Below are positions 25,310 to 33,053 of a DNA stretch of 64,000 nucleotides, in pieces. Numbering within the stretch: position 1 is the first letter of the stretch; each line of letters opens with the position of its first letter. Both the position numbers and the translations under genes were made by a program. The notes beneath the pieces were generated by a model. It ran no database searches and was not told where the DNA came from. It saw only the letters and a program-made list of their open reading frames with translations. The stretch comes from QAMH01 sp964435565 (lineage in GTDB: Bacteria; Actinomycetota; Coriobacteriia; Coriobacteriales; QAMH01): contig CAYSZR010000001.1 of assembly GCA_964435565.1 (NCBI GenBank), positions 8,902-72,901 on the forward strand. Reading direction: 5' to 3'.

Positions 25310-26086
25310 ATGGCTAAGAATTACTTCGATTTGACCGATCAGGTTGCTGTTGTCACTGGCGCTTCCGGTGGTTTGGGCGTTCAGATGGCAAAGGCGCTTG
25401 CAAACCAGGGTGCCAAGATTGTCGTCATGGCGCGACGCCAGGAGAAGATCGACGCTGTCGCGAAGGAAATCGCCGACGAGTTTGGCGTTGAGACTGCTGC
25501 AATCCGTTGCGACATTACCGACACCGCAAATGTCGACGCTGCCGTCGATGAGGCACTTGCCAAGTTCGGCCGTATCGACATTGTTATCAACAACGCTGGA
25601 ACTGGCGCTGTTGCTCCTGCCGAAGACATCACGGACGAACAGTTCGACAATGAGATGCAGATCGATCTTTTCGGCACTTTCAAAGTCGCTCGCGCAGTTG
25701 CGAAAAAAGCGATGATTCCTGCTAAATATGGTCGCGTTATCAATATCGCCTCTATGTATGGCCTGGTTGGCAATAAAGTCGCCGGTTCTGCTCCGTATCA
25801 TGCGGCAAAGGGCGGCGTCGTGAACCTTACCCGCGCGCTTGCAGCCGAATGGGGTAAATACAACATCACCGTCAACGCTATTTGCCCGGGCTATTTCTAC
25901 ACCCCGCTTACCCAGGAAACGCTCGATACGGAATTCTTCCAGCAGAATGCCAAGACGATGATTCCGATGGAGCGTTATGGCAACGAAGGCGAGCTCGATA
26001 GCACGGCTTGCTTCCTTGCAGCGCCTGCTTCAACCTATGTTACAGGTGTTATGGTTCCTGTTGATGGTGGCTATACCTGCATGTAA
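25310..26086 (+). CDS. Short-chain dehydrogenase/reductase (gluconate 5-dehydrogenase / ketoacyl reductase-like)
   Basis: About 258 residues of classical SDR: VAVVTGASGGLGVQMAKAL (cofactor loop T-G-x-x-x-G-x-G), INNAGTGA, catalytic Ser/Tyr/Lys in NIASMYG and YHAAKGGVVNLTR, and the C-terminal PVDGGYTCM. Arg/Lys after the second strand (MARRQEK) suggests NADP(H). ATG 25310 has AAGGAGAGTCGC upstream; an in-frame upstream start would add 20 basic residues. It is monocistronic and followed by a terminator. Substrate is not determinable. Confidence 0.85.
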   Translation: MAKNYFDLTDQVAVVTGASGGLGVQMAKALANQGAKIVVMARRQEKIDAVAKEIADEFGVETAAIRCDITDTANVDAAVDEALAKFGRIDIVINNAGTGAVAPAEDITDEQFDNEMQIDLFGTFKVARAVAKKAMIPAKYGRVINIASMYGLVGNKVAGSAPYHAAKGGVVNLTRALAAEWGKYNITVNAICPGYFYTPLTQETLDTEFFQQNAKTMIPMERYGNEGELDSTACFLAAPASTYVTGVMVPVDGGYTCM

Positions 26087-26142
26087 GGGCTGTAGTTTTA
26101 TTCTGACCTTAGGTTGGATGTGCAAGATTTTTAATTGACGAT

Positions 26143-26180
26143 AAGAAGCGGGTTCGGAACATCTCCGGGCCTGCTTCTTT
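26143..26180 (+). terminator. Terminator after the SDR gene
   Basis: AAGAAGC (26143-26149) pairs with GCTTCTT (26173-26179), with further GC-rich pairing inside and a short T tail. Confidence 0.6.
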
Positions 26181-26218
26181 GTATAGGATGCTGATCTCGA
26201 GTAGGCTGTGGTAGCGAA

Positions 26219-26260
26219 AAAACAAAGGCCACGAGCATTTGCTCGCGACCTTTTTGTTTT
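26219..26260 (-). terminator. Terminator downstream of tRNA-Arg
   Basis: On the minus strand, right after the CCA end, a stem built on GCGAGCAAATGCTCG extended by AGG/CCT pairing is followed by TTTGTTTTTT. Confidence 0.75.
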
Positions 26261-26262
26261 AA

Positions 26263-26339
26263 TGGTGCGGCATGAGGGATTCGAACCCCCGACGTACTGA
26301 TTCGTAGTCAGTCCCTCTATCCAGCTGAGGTAATGCCGC
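26263..26339 (-). tRNA. tRNA-Arg (anticodon ACG)
   Basis: 77 nt with encoded CCA. Acceptor stem GCGGCAT/ATGCCGC with discriminator A, anticodon stem ACTGA/TCAGT around loop CTACGAA, and T-arm with GGTTCGAATC. A34 would be inosine, reading CGU/CGC/CGA. Confidence 0.95.
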
Positions 26340-26534
26340 ATTTGAAGCTTGACCATAATAACACCGACAAGAAGCGTGTCAACGTGATTTTTAAAAAACC
26401 GCATGATAGGCGGAGGATAGTTTGCCCGCCGTTTGCGACAAGTTGCTGCATCTATGTGAAAATGGTGGTAGGCTGATTTTGTAAGCATGAGTAATACTAT
26501 TTCATAATACGTATGAAAATACTGGAGGAATACT

Positions 26535-26786
26535 ATGTGCGCGAATGGCGTGAACACACAGCAACTTAAAGATACCGTGACTCAGATTGATGAAACGATT
26601 GCGCTTACGCGTCGTTGGACGCATCGTATGTACCATCTTGCTGACGGAGGTCAGATGGAGCGTGCGGCGCAGAAGCTTCAGGCGGTGCAGGGTATGCTTG
26701 ACGAGGTCCGTTCAATTTTGGATGAGACACAGGACGCCATCGATAAAGATGATGCGGATAATGGCGTAACGGTGACTGCGGTCTAG
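26535..26786 (+). CDS. Small helical protein of unknown function
   Basis: 83 residues, not recognised. It is rich in Gln, Asp and Glu with regular heptad-like spacing (QQLKDTVTQIDETIALTRR ... QAVQGMLDEVRSILDETQD), so it is probably an alpha-helical or coiled-coil protein. No signal peptide, membrane segment or metal motif. The start is well supported by GGAGGAATACT. It is followed after 10 bp by another unknown gene, probably in one operon. Confidence 0.6.
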   Translation: MCANGVNTQQLKDTVTQIDETIALTRRWTHRMYHLADGGQMERAAQKLQAVQGMLDEVRSILDETQDAIDKDDADNGVTVTAV

Positions 26787-26796
26787 CCAGGCCGGC

Positions 26797-27189
26797 ATGA
26801 TCAATGCACAAGAGACAACGCTTGTTGTATTAACTGCAGACACGCTGGATGCCCGCGTTGCATCTGCGCTGCAATCTGCAGCGCGGGCGCTCGGCCACGC
26901 AGATGGTTGCCGCATCGTCTTGCTTCCCAGTACGGGTGATTTACGTAAATTCGTCTATGAGAGTGATCCATGGAGCGTTATTGCCATAGATGACGCTTCT
27001 GTCGATGCGCTGCGTACGTCGTTTGGCATGGACTCTTCTCAATTTGCTCATGATGTTCCGGCGCAGGCTGCTGGCTACATATTTGTTGCAGTTCCGGATT
27101 TCGCTTCCTGCCTTGATGATGAGGATGCCAAGCGTGTTGCCTGGCATCGTATGAAGGCGGCGGCGCATCCTGGCAATCCGCTCGGCTAG
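26797..27189 (+). CDS. Protein of unknown function
   Basis: 130 residues, not recognised. Predicted alternating strands and helices (TLVVLTADTLDARVASALQ, VIAIDDASVDAL, GYIFVAVPDF) suggest a small alpha/beta protein, perhaps a Rossmann-like or regulatory fold. No membrane segment. It follows the small helical gene after 10 bp and precedes tRNA-Ser. Codon use looks like that of the neighbours. Confidence 0.5.
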   Translation: MINAQETTLVVLTADTLDARVASALQSAARALGHADGCRIVLLPSTGDLRKFVYESDPWSVIAIDDASVDALRTSFGMDSSQFAHDVPAQAAGYIFVAVPDFASCLDDEDAKRVAWHRMKAAAHPGNPLG

Positions 27190-27273
27190 CCCGGGCATCT
27201 CCCGGGGAGCAAAATATCCTCGACGCACTTCAAGTGGCAGTATGCTATCATTTCGATTTGCGTCGAATGGTAC

Positions 27274-27368
27274 GGAGAGATGGCCGAGTTGGCTGAAGGC
27301 GCTCGCCTGCTAAGCGAGTATAGGGTTAAATAGCTCTATCTGGGGTTCGAATCCCCATCTCTCCGCCA
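27274..27368 (+). tRNA. tRNA-Ser (anticodon GCT)
   Basis: 95 nt with encoded CCA: acceptor GGAGAGA/TCTCTCC with discriminator G, anticodon stem CTCGC/GCGAG around CTGCTAA, a long variable arm, and T-loop GGTTCGAATCC. Reads AGC/AGU. Confidence 0.96.
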
Positions 27369-27496
27369 GACGCATTTCATGCCGTCCAGAAGAAAGGAAC
27401 TCTGTGAAACCCCGACCTCACAGTAGCTAGCCTTCTCCGGACCTCTTTTATGGTGGCCCGGGAGGGTCGTATCCATTTAAAGAGGAGTTCTCTTGC
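27369..27496 (+). promoter_or_regulatory. Structured leader upstream of the MgtE_N/CBS gene
   Basis: Nested pairing can be drawn: CGACC (27413-27417) with GGTCG (27465-27469), and inside it CTCCGG (27435-27440) with CCGGGAG (27458-27464). A good ribosome site (AGAGGAG) follows. It does not match the M-box or any riboswitch consensus I know, but its place before a Mg-type transport operon makes a regulatory leader plausible. Confidence 0.35.
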
Positions 27497-28834
27497 ATGA
27501 TTTATCTGCGTCAGATTCTCAAACAGCCTGTCTATGACCAGACAGGGGAACAAATAGGTGTTATCAGCGATCTTGCCATTGCCACGGGCGAAGTGTTTCC
27601 GCGTGTCACGTCATTAGCTTTCGTCGGTCCGCGCAAGACGCCGTTTATGATTTCGTGGAGAAAGTACGTTGCATCCTATGATGGCAGCAGCGTGCATCTC
27701 AACGTGCCTTCTTCAGATATCCGTTTTTCATATCTGCAGCCAAACGAGGTCTTGCTTGCGCGTGATCTGCTTGATAAACAGATCGTCGACACGCAGGGCA
27801 TGAAGGTCGTGCGCGTAAACGACCTTAAGCTTTCCGATAGCATAAAAGGTTTGCGTTTGCTGGGTGCTGAAACAGGTATTCGCGGCTTGCTGTGGGGCAT
27901 TGCGCCGTTTTTGGAAAAGGCGGTCAACGGCATTGCGACTTTATTCGGACACCCGCTGAAAGAACGTCTTATTGCGTGGAACTATATGGAACTGCTTGAA
28001 CGCGACATGTCGCAGATTAAGCTTTCTATCAGCCATAAGCGCCTGCATGACATGCATCCGGCGGATATCGCCGATATTATCGAGCAACTCGATCCGCAGC
28101 AGCGTCAGGCGGTTTTCGATCAGCTTGATACTGAGGCTGCAGCAGATGCAGTGGCTGAGCTGGAAGACGAATTTCAGGCAGACGTTATCGATGACATGCC
28201 CGAAGGACGCGGCGCCGAGCTGCTCAACGAAATGGATCCAGATGACGCAGCCGATATTATTGGTGACCTTCCCTACGACAAGGCAGAAAAGCTTCTCAAG
28301 CTTATGGGTATGGAAGAAGAAGCGAGCGTACGCGCGCTTCTAGGATACAAAGAAGAGACCGCCGGTGGCATCATGACGCCCGATTTCGTCTCCGTTAACG
28401 ACGACCTCACTGTTTCTGATGCGGTCGATGCCATTCGTTCGATGGATGAGGATCAGGAAAGCATCCATTATCTGTATCTTGTCTCTCCCGATGGCGTGCT
28501 GACCGGTGTCTTGAGTTTGCGCGAGCTTGTTATTTCCAAACCCGAAACGCCGCTTGATGATATATCGACCAGAGAGCTCATAACGGCTCCTCCTGAAATG
28601 GATCAGGAAGAATGCGCCCAGATGATTGCCAAATACGATCTTCTCGCACTGCCTGTCGTTGACGAGAGAGGCATCATGCTCGGCGTCGTTACTGTTGATG
28701 ATGCCATGGACGTTATGGAAGAAGAACATGAAGAGGACCTGCAGCAACGATCGATTACCAGCCCATGGGTTATCGGAATCGTCGTTTGTCTGCTTTTGAT
28801 TATCGGCACGCTCGTTTTCATGTTGAATAGCTAG
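27497..28834 (+). CDS. PRC-barrel / MgtE_N / CBS-pair protein with a single C-terminal membrane helix
   Basis: 445 residues. Order: PRC-barrel-like domains (about 1-95 and 100-150), MgtE N-domain of short acidic helical repeats (about 175-285; HPADIADIIEQLDPQQR, DPDDAADIIGDLP), a pair of CBS domains (about 290-415; TAGGIMTPDFVSV, LLALPVVDERG), an acidic EEEHEEDLQQR, and one membrane helix (SPWVIGIVVCLLLIIGTLVFML). The five-helix MgtE pore is absent, so it cannot itself be an MgtE channel. In MgtE these cytosolic domains bind Mg2+ and gate the pore. Adjacent to an Nramp-related transporter 18 bp downstream, it is probably that transporter's Mg2+ sensor or gate. Confidence 0.8.
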   Translation: MIYLRQILKQPVYDQTGEQIGVISDLAIATGEVFPRVTSLAFVGPRKTPFMISWRKYVASYDGSSVHLNVPSSDIRFSYLQPNEVLLARDLLDKQIVDTQGMKVVRVNDLKLSDSIKGLRLLGAETGIRGLLWGIAPFLEKAVNGIATLFGHPLKERLIAWNYMELLERDMSQIKLSISHKRLHDMHPADIADIIEQLDPQQRQAVFDQLDTEAAADAVAELEDEFQADVIDDMPEGRGAELLNEMDPDDAADIIGDLPYDKAEKLLKLMGMEEEASVRALLGYKEETAGGIMTPDFVSVNDDLTVSDAVDAIRSMDEDQESIHYLYLVSPDGVLTGVLSLRELVISKPETPLDDISTRELITAPPEMDQEECAQMIAKYDLLALPVVDERGIMLGVVTVDDAMDVMEEEHEEDLQQRSITSPWVIGIVVCLLLIIGTLVFMLNS

Positions 28835-28851
28835 GGTCTTTGGGTTCGATT

Positions 28852-30135
28852 ATGATGGCGAGAAAACAGTCGATAGAACAAAATGCGCAGTTGGCCGCAT
28901 CTCAACCGCGTGGCCGCAATCGTATCATTGTCATACTTGCCGCGCTTGGACCCGGCGTCGTTGCCGCTATGGCGGGAAACGACGCTGGTGGTATCTCGAC
29001 GTATTCGACCATCGGCGCTAACTATGGATACGGAACCCTTTGGATCATACCCATCATGGCTGTCATGCTTGCTATCGTGCAAGAAGGCGTTGCGCGTATG
29101 GGGGCGGTTACGGGCAAGGGTTTTGCCTCGTGCATCCGAGAGAGTTTTGGAATACGCCTTACCACGCTTGCCATGGCTGCGCTTCTGCTTGCCAATACCG
29201 CCACAACGCTTTCTGAATTTGCCGGCATCGCTGCTGGTGCTGAGCTTTTTGGGATAAGCAAATACGTTTCTGTCCCGGTTGCCGGACTGGTCGTATGGCT
29301 GCTTGTTATGGGCGGAAGCTACAAGCGCGTGGAGAAGGTGTTTCTTGCGATAAGCTGCGTTTTCGTCACATATATCATCTCTGCATTTCTATCAAATCCC
29401 GATTGGGGCGCAGTTGGCGTTTCGACGGTGGTCCCGCATTTTCAAGGTGACGTGAAGTTCGTGAGTCTCATTATTGCGACGGTCGGTACGACCATTGCCC
29501 CCTGGATGATGTTTCTTACACAAAACAATGTCGTGGACAAAGGCGTGACACCGGAAGAGCTGGGCGAAGAACGTGTGGATGCGATTGGCGGCGCCGTAGT
29601 TGCCTGTGCAGTTGCGTGGTTTATTATCATAACAACCGGTACAGTGCTGTTTCCGCAGGGCATTGCCATTGATAGCGCCGCTGATGCTGCCAATGCGCTG
29701 GCGCCCATAGCCGGACAATATGCTTCGATCCTGTTCGCCGTCGGTTTGATCGCAGCGAGTTTTCTAGCGGCATGTGTATTGCCGCTTGTGACTTCGAGCG
29801 GCATCTGTGAGGCATTCGGATGGGAGCGCGGTGTCGATTGCACATGGCATGAGGCGCCGGCGTTCAAGGGAATCTATACTGCGATTATCGTCATTTCAAT
29901 CGGGGTGACACTTATTCCCGGCATCGATTTAATGGGGGTTATGCTCACTGCGCAGGTAATCAGCGGCGTGCTTCTGCCCGTGCTCCTTATCTTCATGATG
30001 CTGATACTCTCTGACAAACACATTATGCGCTCCTATACAAATCACCGTGTGCTCACTATTCTTGTCTGGGCGCTCATCGTGGTGGTTTTTGCCTTGACCA
30101 TTGGCTATTTGATCATGACCATTCTTGGAATCTGA
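28852..30135 (+). CDS. Nramp-family divalent cation transporter, probably Mg2+-type (NRMT-like)
   Basis: About 427 residues, roughly 11 membrane helices, with the Nramp fold recognisable from GPGVVAAMAGND at the first helix. The Mn/Fe-binding DPGN motif of canonical Nramps is replaced by NDAGG (about residues 43-47). The helix-6 Met that binds soft metals is replaced (GTTIAPWMMFL; Ala-Pro instead of Met-Pro). These changes are characteristic of Nramp-related Mg2+ transporters described from Clostridium and Eggerthella lenta. Its upstream partner carries MgtE-type Mg sensing domains. A TTG at 28840 or ATG at 28855 are alternative starts; the ribosome site is weak. Mg2+ selectivity is inference. 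Confidence 0.8.
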   Translation: MMARKQSIEQNAQLAASQPRGRNRIIVILAALGPGVVAAMAGNDAGGISTYSTIGANYGYGTLWIIPIMAVMLAIVQEGVARMGAVTGKGFASCIRESFGIRLTTLAMAALLLANTATTLSEFAGIAAGAELFGISKYVSVPVAGLVVWLLVMGGSYKRVEKVFLAISCVFVTYIISAFLSNPDWGAVGVSTVVPHFQGDVKFVSLIIATVGTTIAPWMMFLTQNNVVDKGVTPEELGEERVDAIGGAVVACAVAWFIIITTGTVLFPQGIAIDSAADAANALAPIAGQYASILFAVGLIAASFLAACVLPLVTSSGICEAFGWERGVDCTWHEAPAFKGIYTAIIVISIGVTLIPGIDLMGVMLTAQVISGVLLPVLLIFMMLILSDKHIMRSYTNHRVLTILVWALIVVVFALTIGYLIMTILGI

Positions 30136-30147
30136 GCGAGGTTATCT

Positions 30148-30381
30148 ATGCGTTGTTGGGAAGAGAGAGGCTGCGGAGGGTCGATGTCGGCTGACTGCCC
30201 GCATGATGCGACGGGGATCTGTCCGCGTACCTGTATGAACACGCTTTGTGACCGCCCGTGGTATACACGTGCAAGCGGCATGGAGATGTTCGATGCCTAC
30301 GATGTCGATTTTGGCGTTGCGCGCAAGGAAAATTGCCATAACTGCAAATTCTTCCTTGAGCGGGCTCCGCGTATCGCGTAA
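30148..30381 (+). CDS. Small Cys-rich protein of unknown function
   Basis: 77 residues with nine Cys: the N-terminal half has CWEERGC, ADCPHDATGICPRTC and NTLC, and the C-terminal end has NCHNCKFF. The spacing suggests one or two metal (Zn or Fe-S) sites. It starts 12 bp after the transporter and ends 4 bp before the convergent iorB stop. Family not recognised, though the C-x-x-C end resembles small zinc-binding proteins of anaerobes. Confidence 0.55.
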   Translation: MRCWEERGCGGSMSADCPHDATGICPRTCMNTLCDRPWYTRASGMEMFDAYDVDFGVARKENCHNCKFFLERAPRIA

Positions 30382-30384
30382 ACG

Positions 30385-30966
30385 CTATTTGTTGAATACG
30401 AGTTCTATAGCACGCATGTTCAGGGCATGGTAGCTGGGCTTCACGCGTTCGCGAACAGCGGTTTCAATCTCTTCGCGCGTCATGCCCAGTGCACCGCTTT
30501 TGACCGCAGCGGCAAGCAGGACGATGTTGAGTACTTTCGCCGAATCCACTTGCGCGCAAATTTCCGCCCCGTCCACTTCGATGATATGGGCATTTGGAAG
30601 CTCCCTCAGGTATGCGAGCGCTTCTTTGCCGTCGTATTCGATGCCTTGCAGTGCGGCTGTAGGGGGTTGCGAGGGCTGTGTGTTGACGATTACGGTCCCT
30701 CCAGGGGCGAGAAAGTCAATGCAGCGAACGGCCTCTCCCGGTTCGAATGCGATGATCACGTCGGCATGTCCTTTGGGCACAAGCGGCGATTGCGGTCTTC
30801 CTCCGCGTACGTGACTTGCAACGGATCCACCGCGTTGCGCCATACCGATGGTCTCAGCTGTCTTCACGTGTTCGTTTCTGCTTAGAAGCACGTGTGCGAT
30901 AAGGCGCGAGGCAAGGACATTGCCCTGACCGCCAACGCCGCAGATAACACAGTTCAAGCTACTCAT
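30385..30966 (-). CDS. iorB: Indolepyruvate:ferredoxin oxidoreductase, beta subunit
   Basis: About 193 residues; gamma-domain type 2-oxoacid oxidoreductase: NCVICGVGGQGNVLASRL at the N-terminus, ETIGMAQRGGSVASHVRGG, and VIVNTQPSQPPTA. With IorA it decarboxylates aryl pyruvates from Trp, Phe and Tyr to aryl-acetyl-CoA, reducing ferredoxin, in amino-acid fermentation. Start ATG 30966 overlaps the iorA end by 8 bp; the longer in-frame extension upstream lies inside iorA and is not real. Confidence 0.92.
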   Translation of the reverse strand: MSSLNCVICGVGGQGNVLASRLIAHVLLSRNEHVKTAETIGMAQRGGSVASHVRGGRPQSPLVPKGHADVIIAFEPGEAVRCIDFLAPGGTVIVNTQPSQPPTAALQGIEYDGKEALAYLRELPNAHIIEVDGAEICAQVDSAKVLNIVLLAAAVKSGALGMTREEIETAVRERVKPSYHALNMRAIELVFNK

Positions 30967-32893
30967 GATCGCCCCCTCTGTGTAATGCACCTGTGGGACA
31001 GATCTGGCAACAGAGCTCGCAGCCAAAGCAAAGCGCGGTATCGACCGCAACATGTCCGTCCTCGATTGTTAACGCAGGACATCCGATCTGATTGATACAT
31101 GCACGACAATCAGTGCAGGTATCAAGATTGATGCGTACTGGCGGGTTCACAGGAGGCGCAACATAGATGCAGGGCGACTTGAAGATGATGGCGCGGACGC
31201 CTGTCTTTGCAACAGCGTCCTTGACAGCTGTTTTCGTAGCCTCGAGATCGAGAGGGTCAACGGTGACGCAATCTACATCAAGCGCTTCGAGAATGCGCGG
31301 GATGCTCATCGCCGCACCATCGATACCCATCATTGTGCGGCCTGTGCCGGGATGTGGCTGATGCCCTGTCATGGCCGTTGTCGAATTATCGAGGATGCAG
31401 ATTATAATGTCGTGTTTGTTGTAAACAGCGTTGATGACACCGGTAATGCCGCTTGCAAAGAATGTCGAATCACCGATGAAGCTGAATGCAAGGGTATCCG
31501 GTTCGATGGTTTGGATACCCTGCGCGACGGTTATGTCGGCACCCATGCACAGACAGGTGTCGACCATGTCGAGCGGCGCTGCATTGCCAAGCGTATAGCA
31601 GCCGATGTCGCCGCAGAATACGGCCTTGCGGTTTCCCACGGCTTTTTTCACGGCGTAGAAACTCGCACGATGCGGGCATCCTGCGCAGAGCACGGGCGGG
31701 CGAGGGGGAAGTTTGGGAGTTGGCTTTGCGGCTTGCATATCTTGGCCTTGCGCGCTTGACGCGTCGGGAAGGAGGCCGAACTGCGCAAGCGCGTCGCATA
31801 TTGCCTCGACGCTTTGTTCCCCTGCATAGCTGAAATATCCATCAAGCTTACCGTGAATGGTGTTGGCGCGGCACTCGAAGCCGCACTGGAATGTGAGCTC
31901 GCGTTCGATATATGGATCGAGTTCCTCTACGCAGATAATCTCATCGACTACATCAAGAAATTCGCCTGCAAGTTTCGCGGGGAAAGGATAGGGCGTCCCT
32001 ATTTTCAGTACGGGCAATTCGAGGCCCCACATCTGAAGCGCTTCCATCACATAGTGGTATGAGACACCACCGCAGGCTATTCCAAGCGGGAAACGCAGAT
32101 CGTCTTGGCTGTTCAAGGCAAGATTCTGATCTTGATGGGGAGTGCCGCTGATCTCGATACGATTGGGGCGATAGCCGCTCGAAAGGTCTTCGGCGATCTG
32201 CGCGGCTCTGCGTTCGACTTTGCCGTGGTTCAGGAAACTCGTGCGGGGAAAGACGACCCAGCGTTGCGTGTCTTTGATAAAACCTGTTGGTGTGTGATGG
32301 TCCCAGGCTGTATCGTCGTCAGAGCGCTGCGCGTTTTTGTAATCTGCCCCGCAATCTGCAATTCCGCCACGTGTTTTGATCGTGCCGCAAGCATGACTTA
32401 CGCGTGTGGTGGGACGAACGAACACAGGCGTCTGATATTTTTCAGAAAGTTCGAAGGCATCCTGAATCATGGCATATGCTTCGCCCGGGCTTGCTGGGTC
32501 TAAGACGGGTACTTTGGCAAACTGGGCGAAAGTGCGCGTGTCTTGTTCGGTTTGGCTGGAAATGGGGCCTGGGTCGTCTGCCACGACGATGACAAGGCCG
32601 CCTTCGACGCCGATATAGGAAAGAGTCATAAGGGGGTCACTGGCGACGTTTAGGCCTACTTGTTTCATCGTGACCATTGCTCGGGCGCCTGCATACGCTG
32701 CTCCGGCAGCAGCTTCAAGCGCCGCTTTTTCGTTTGTGGACCATTCGACGTGGATATTTCCGTCATTGTTCTTCGCGACTGTTTCAAGAATCTCGGTTGA
32801 GGGCGTGCCTGGATAGCCGCTTACGAAATTGACGCCTGCGTGAATAGCGCCCAATCCGATCGCCTCGTTGCCCATCAATAGCTTGACTGGCAT
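30959..32893 (-). CDS. iorA: Indolepyruvate:ferredoxin oxidoreductase, alpha subunit
   Basis: 644 residues. N-terminal pyruvate-oxidoreductase domain (MGNEAIGLGAIHAGV, YPGTPSTEILE), then a TPP-binding domain (GDIGCYTLG, GDSTFFASGI, ILDNSTTAMTGHQPHPG) and a C-terminal ferredoxin-like domain with CTDCRACINQIGC and CFGCELCCQICP for two [4Fe-4S] clusters. ATG 32893 follows GGAGAGGTATAAAT. Its divergent neighbour is thrC; together with iorB it supports amino-acid fermentation. Confidence 0.95.
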   Translation of the reverse strand: MPVKLLMGNEAIGLGAIHAGVNFVSGYPGTPSTEILETVAKNNDGNIHVEWSTNEKAALEAAAGAAYAGARAMVTMKQVGLNVASDPLMTLSYIGVEGGLVIVVADDPGPISSQTEQDTRTFAQFAKVPVLDPASPGEAYAMIQDAFELSEKYQTPVFVRPTTRVSHACGTIKTRGGIADCGADYKNAQRSDDDTAWDHHTPTGFIKDTQRWVVFPRTSFLNHGKVERRAAQIAEDLSSGYRPNRIEISGTPHQDQNLALNSQDDLRFPLGIACGGVSYHYVMEALQMWGLELPVLKIGTPYPFPAKLAGEFLDVVDEIICVEELDPYIERELTFQCGFECRANTIHGKLDGYFSYAGEQSVEAICDALAQFGLLPDASSAQGQDMQAAKPTPKLPPRPPVLCAGCPHRASFYAVKKAVGNRKAVFCGDIGCYTLGNAAPLDMVDTCLCMGADITVAQGIQTIEPDTLAFSFIGDSTFFASGITGVINAVYNKHDIIICILDNSTTAMTGHQPHPGTGRTMMGIDGAAMSIPRILEALDVDCVTVDPLDLEATKTAVKDAVAKTGVRAIIFKSPCIYVAPPVNPPVRINLDTCTDCRACINQIGCPALTIEDGHVAVDTALCFGCELCCQICPTGALHRGGDHE

Positions 32894-33053
32894 ATTTATA
32901 CCTCTCCATCTCACGAGAAAAGCAGAACAAGATCCTAATGGCTGCTTGCCCCTTAATGTCTAGAAAAAGCGCAGGCGTCTGTCCGCGACGCCGAATTTAT
33001 TCAGTCATAAATGGTACCATCTATCGCACGTTCGTCTAACCTTGGAGCAGATT

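Noticed and set aside
27369..27496. M-box Mg2+ riboswitch before the MgtE_N/CBS gene
   Set aside because: Length and conserved core do not match; kept only as an unnamed structured leader.
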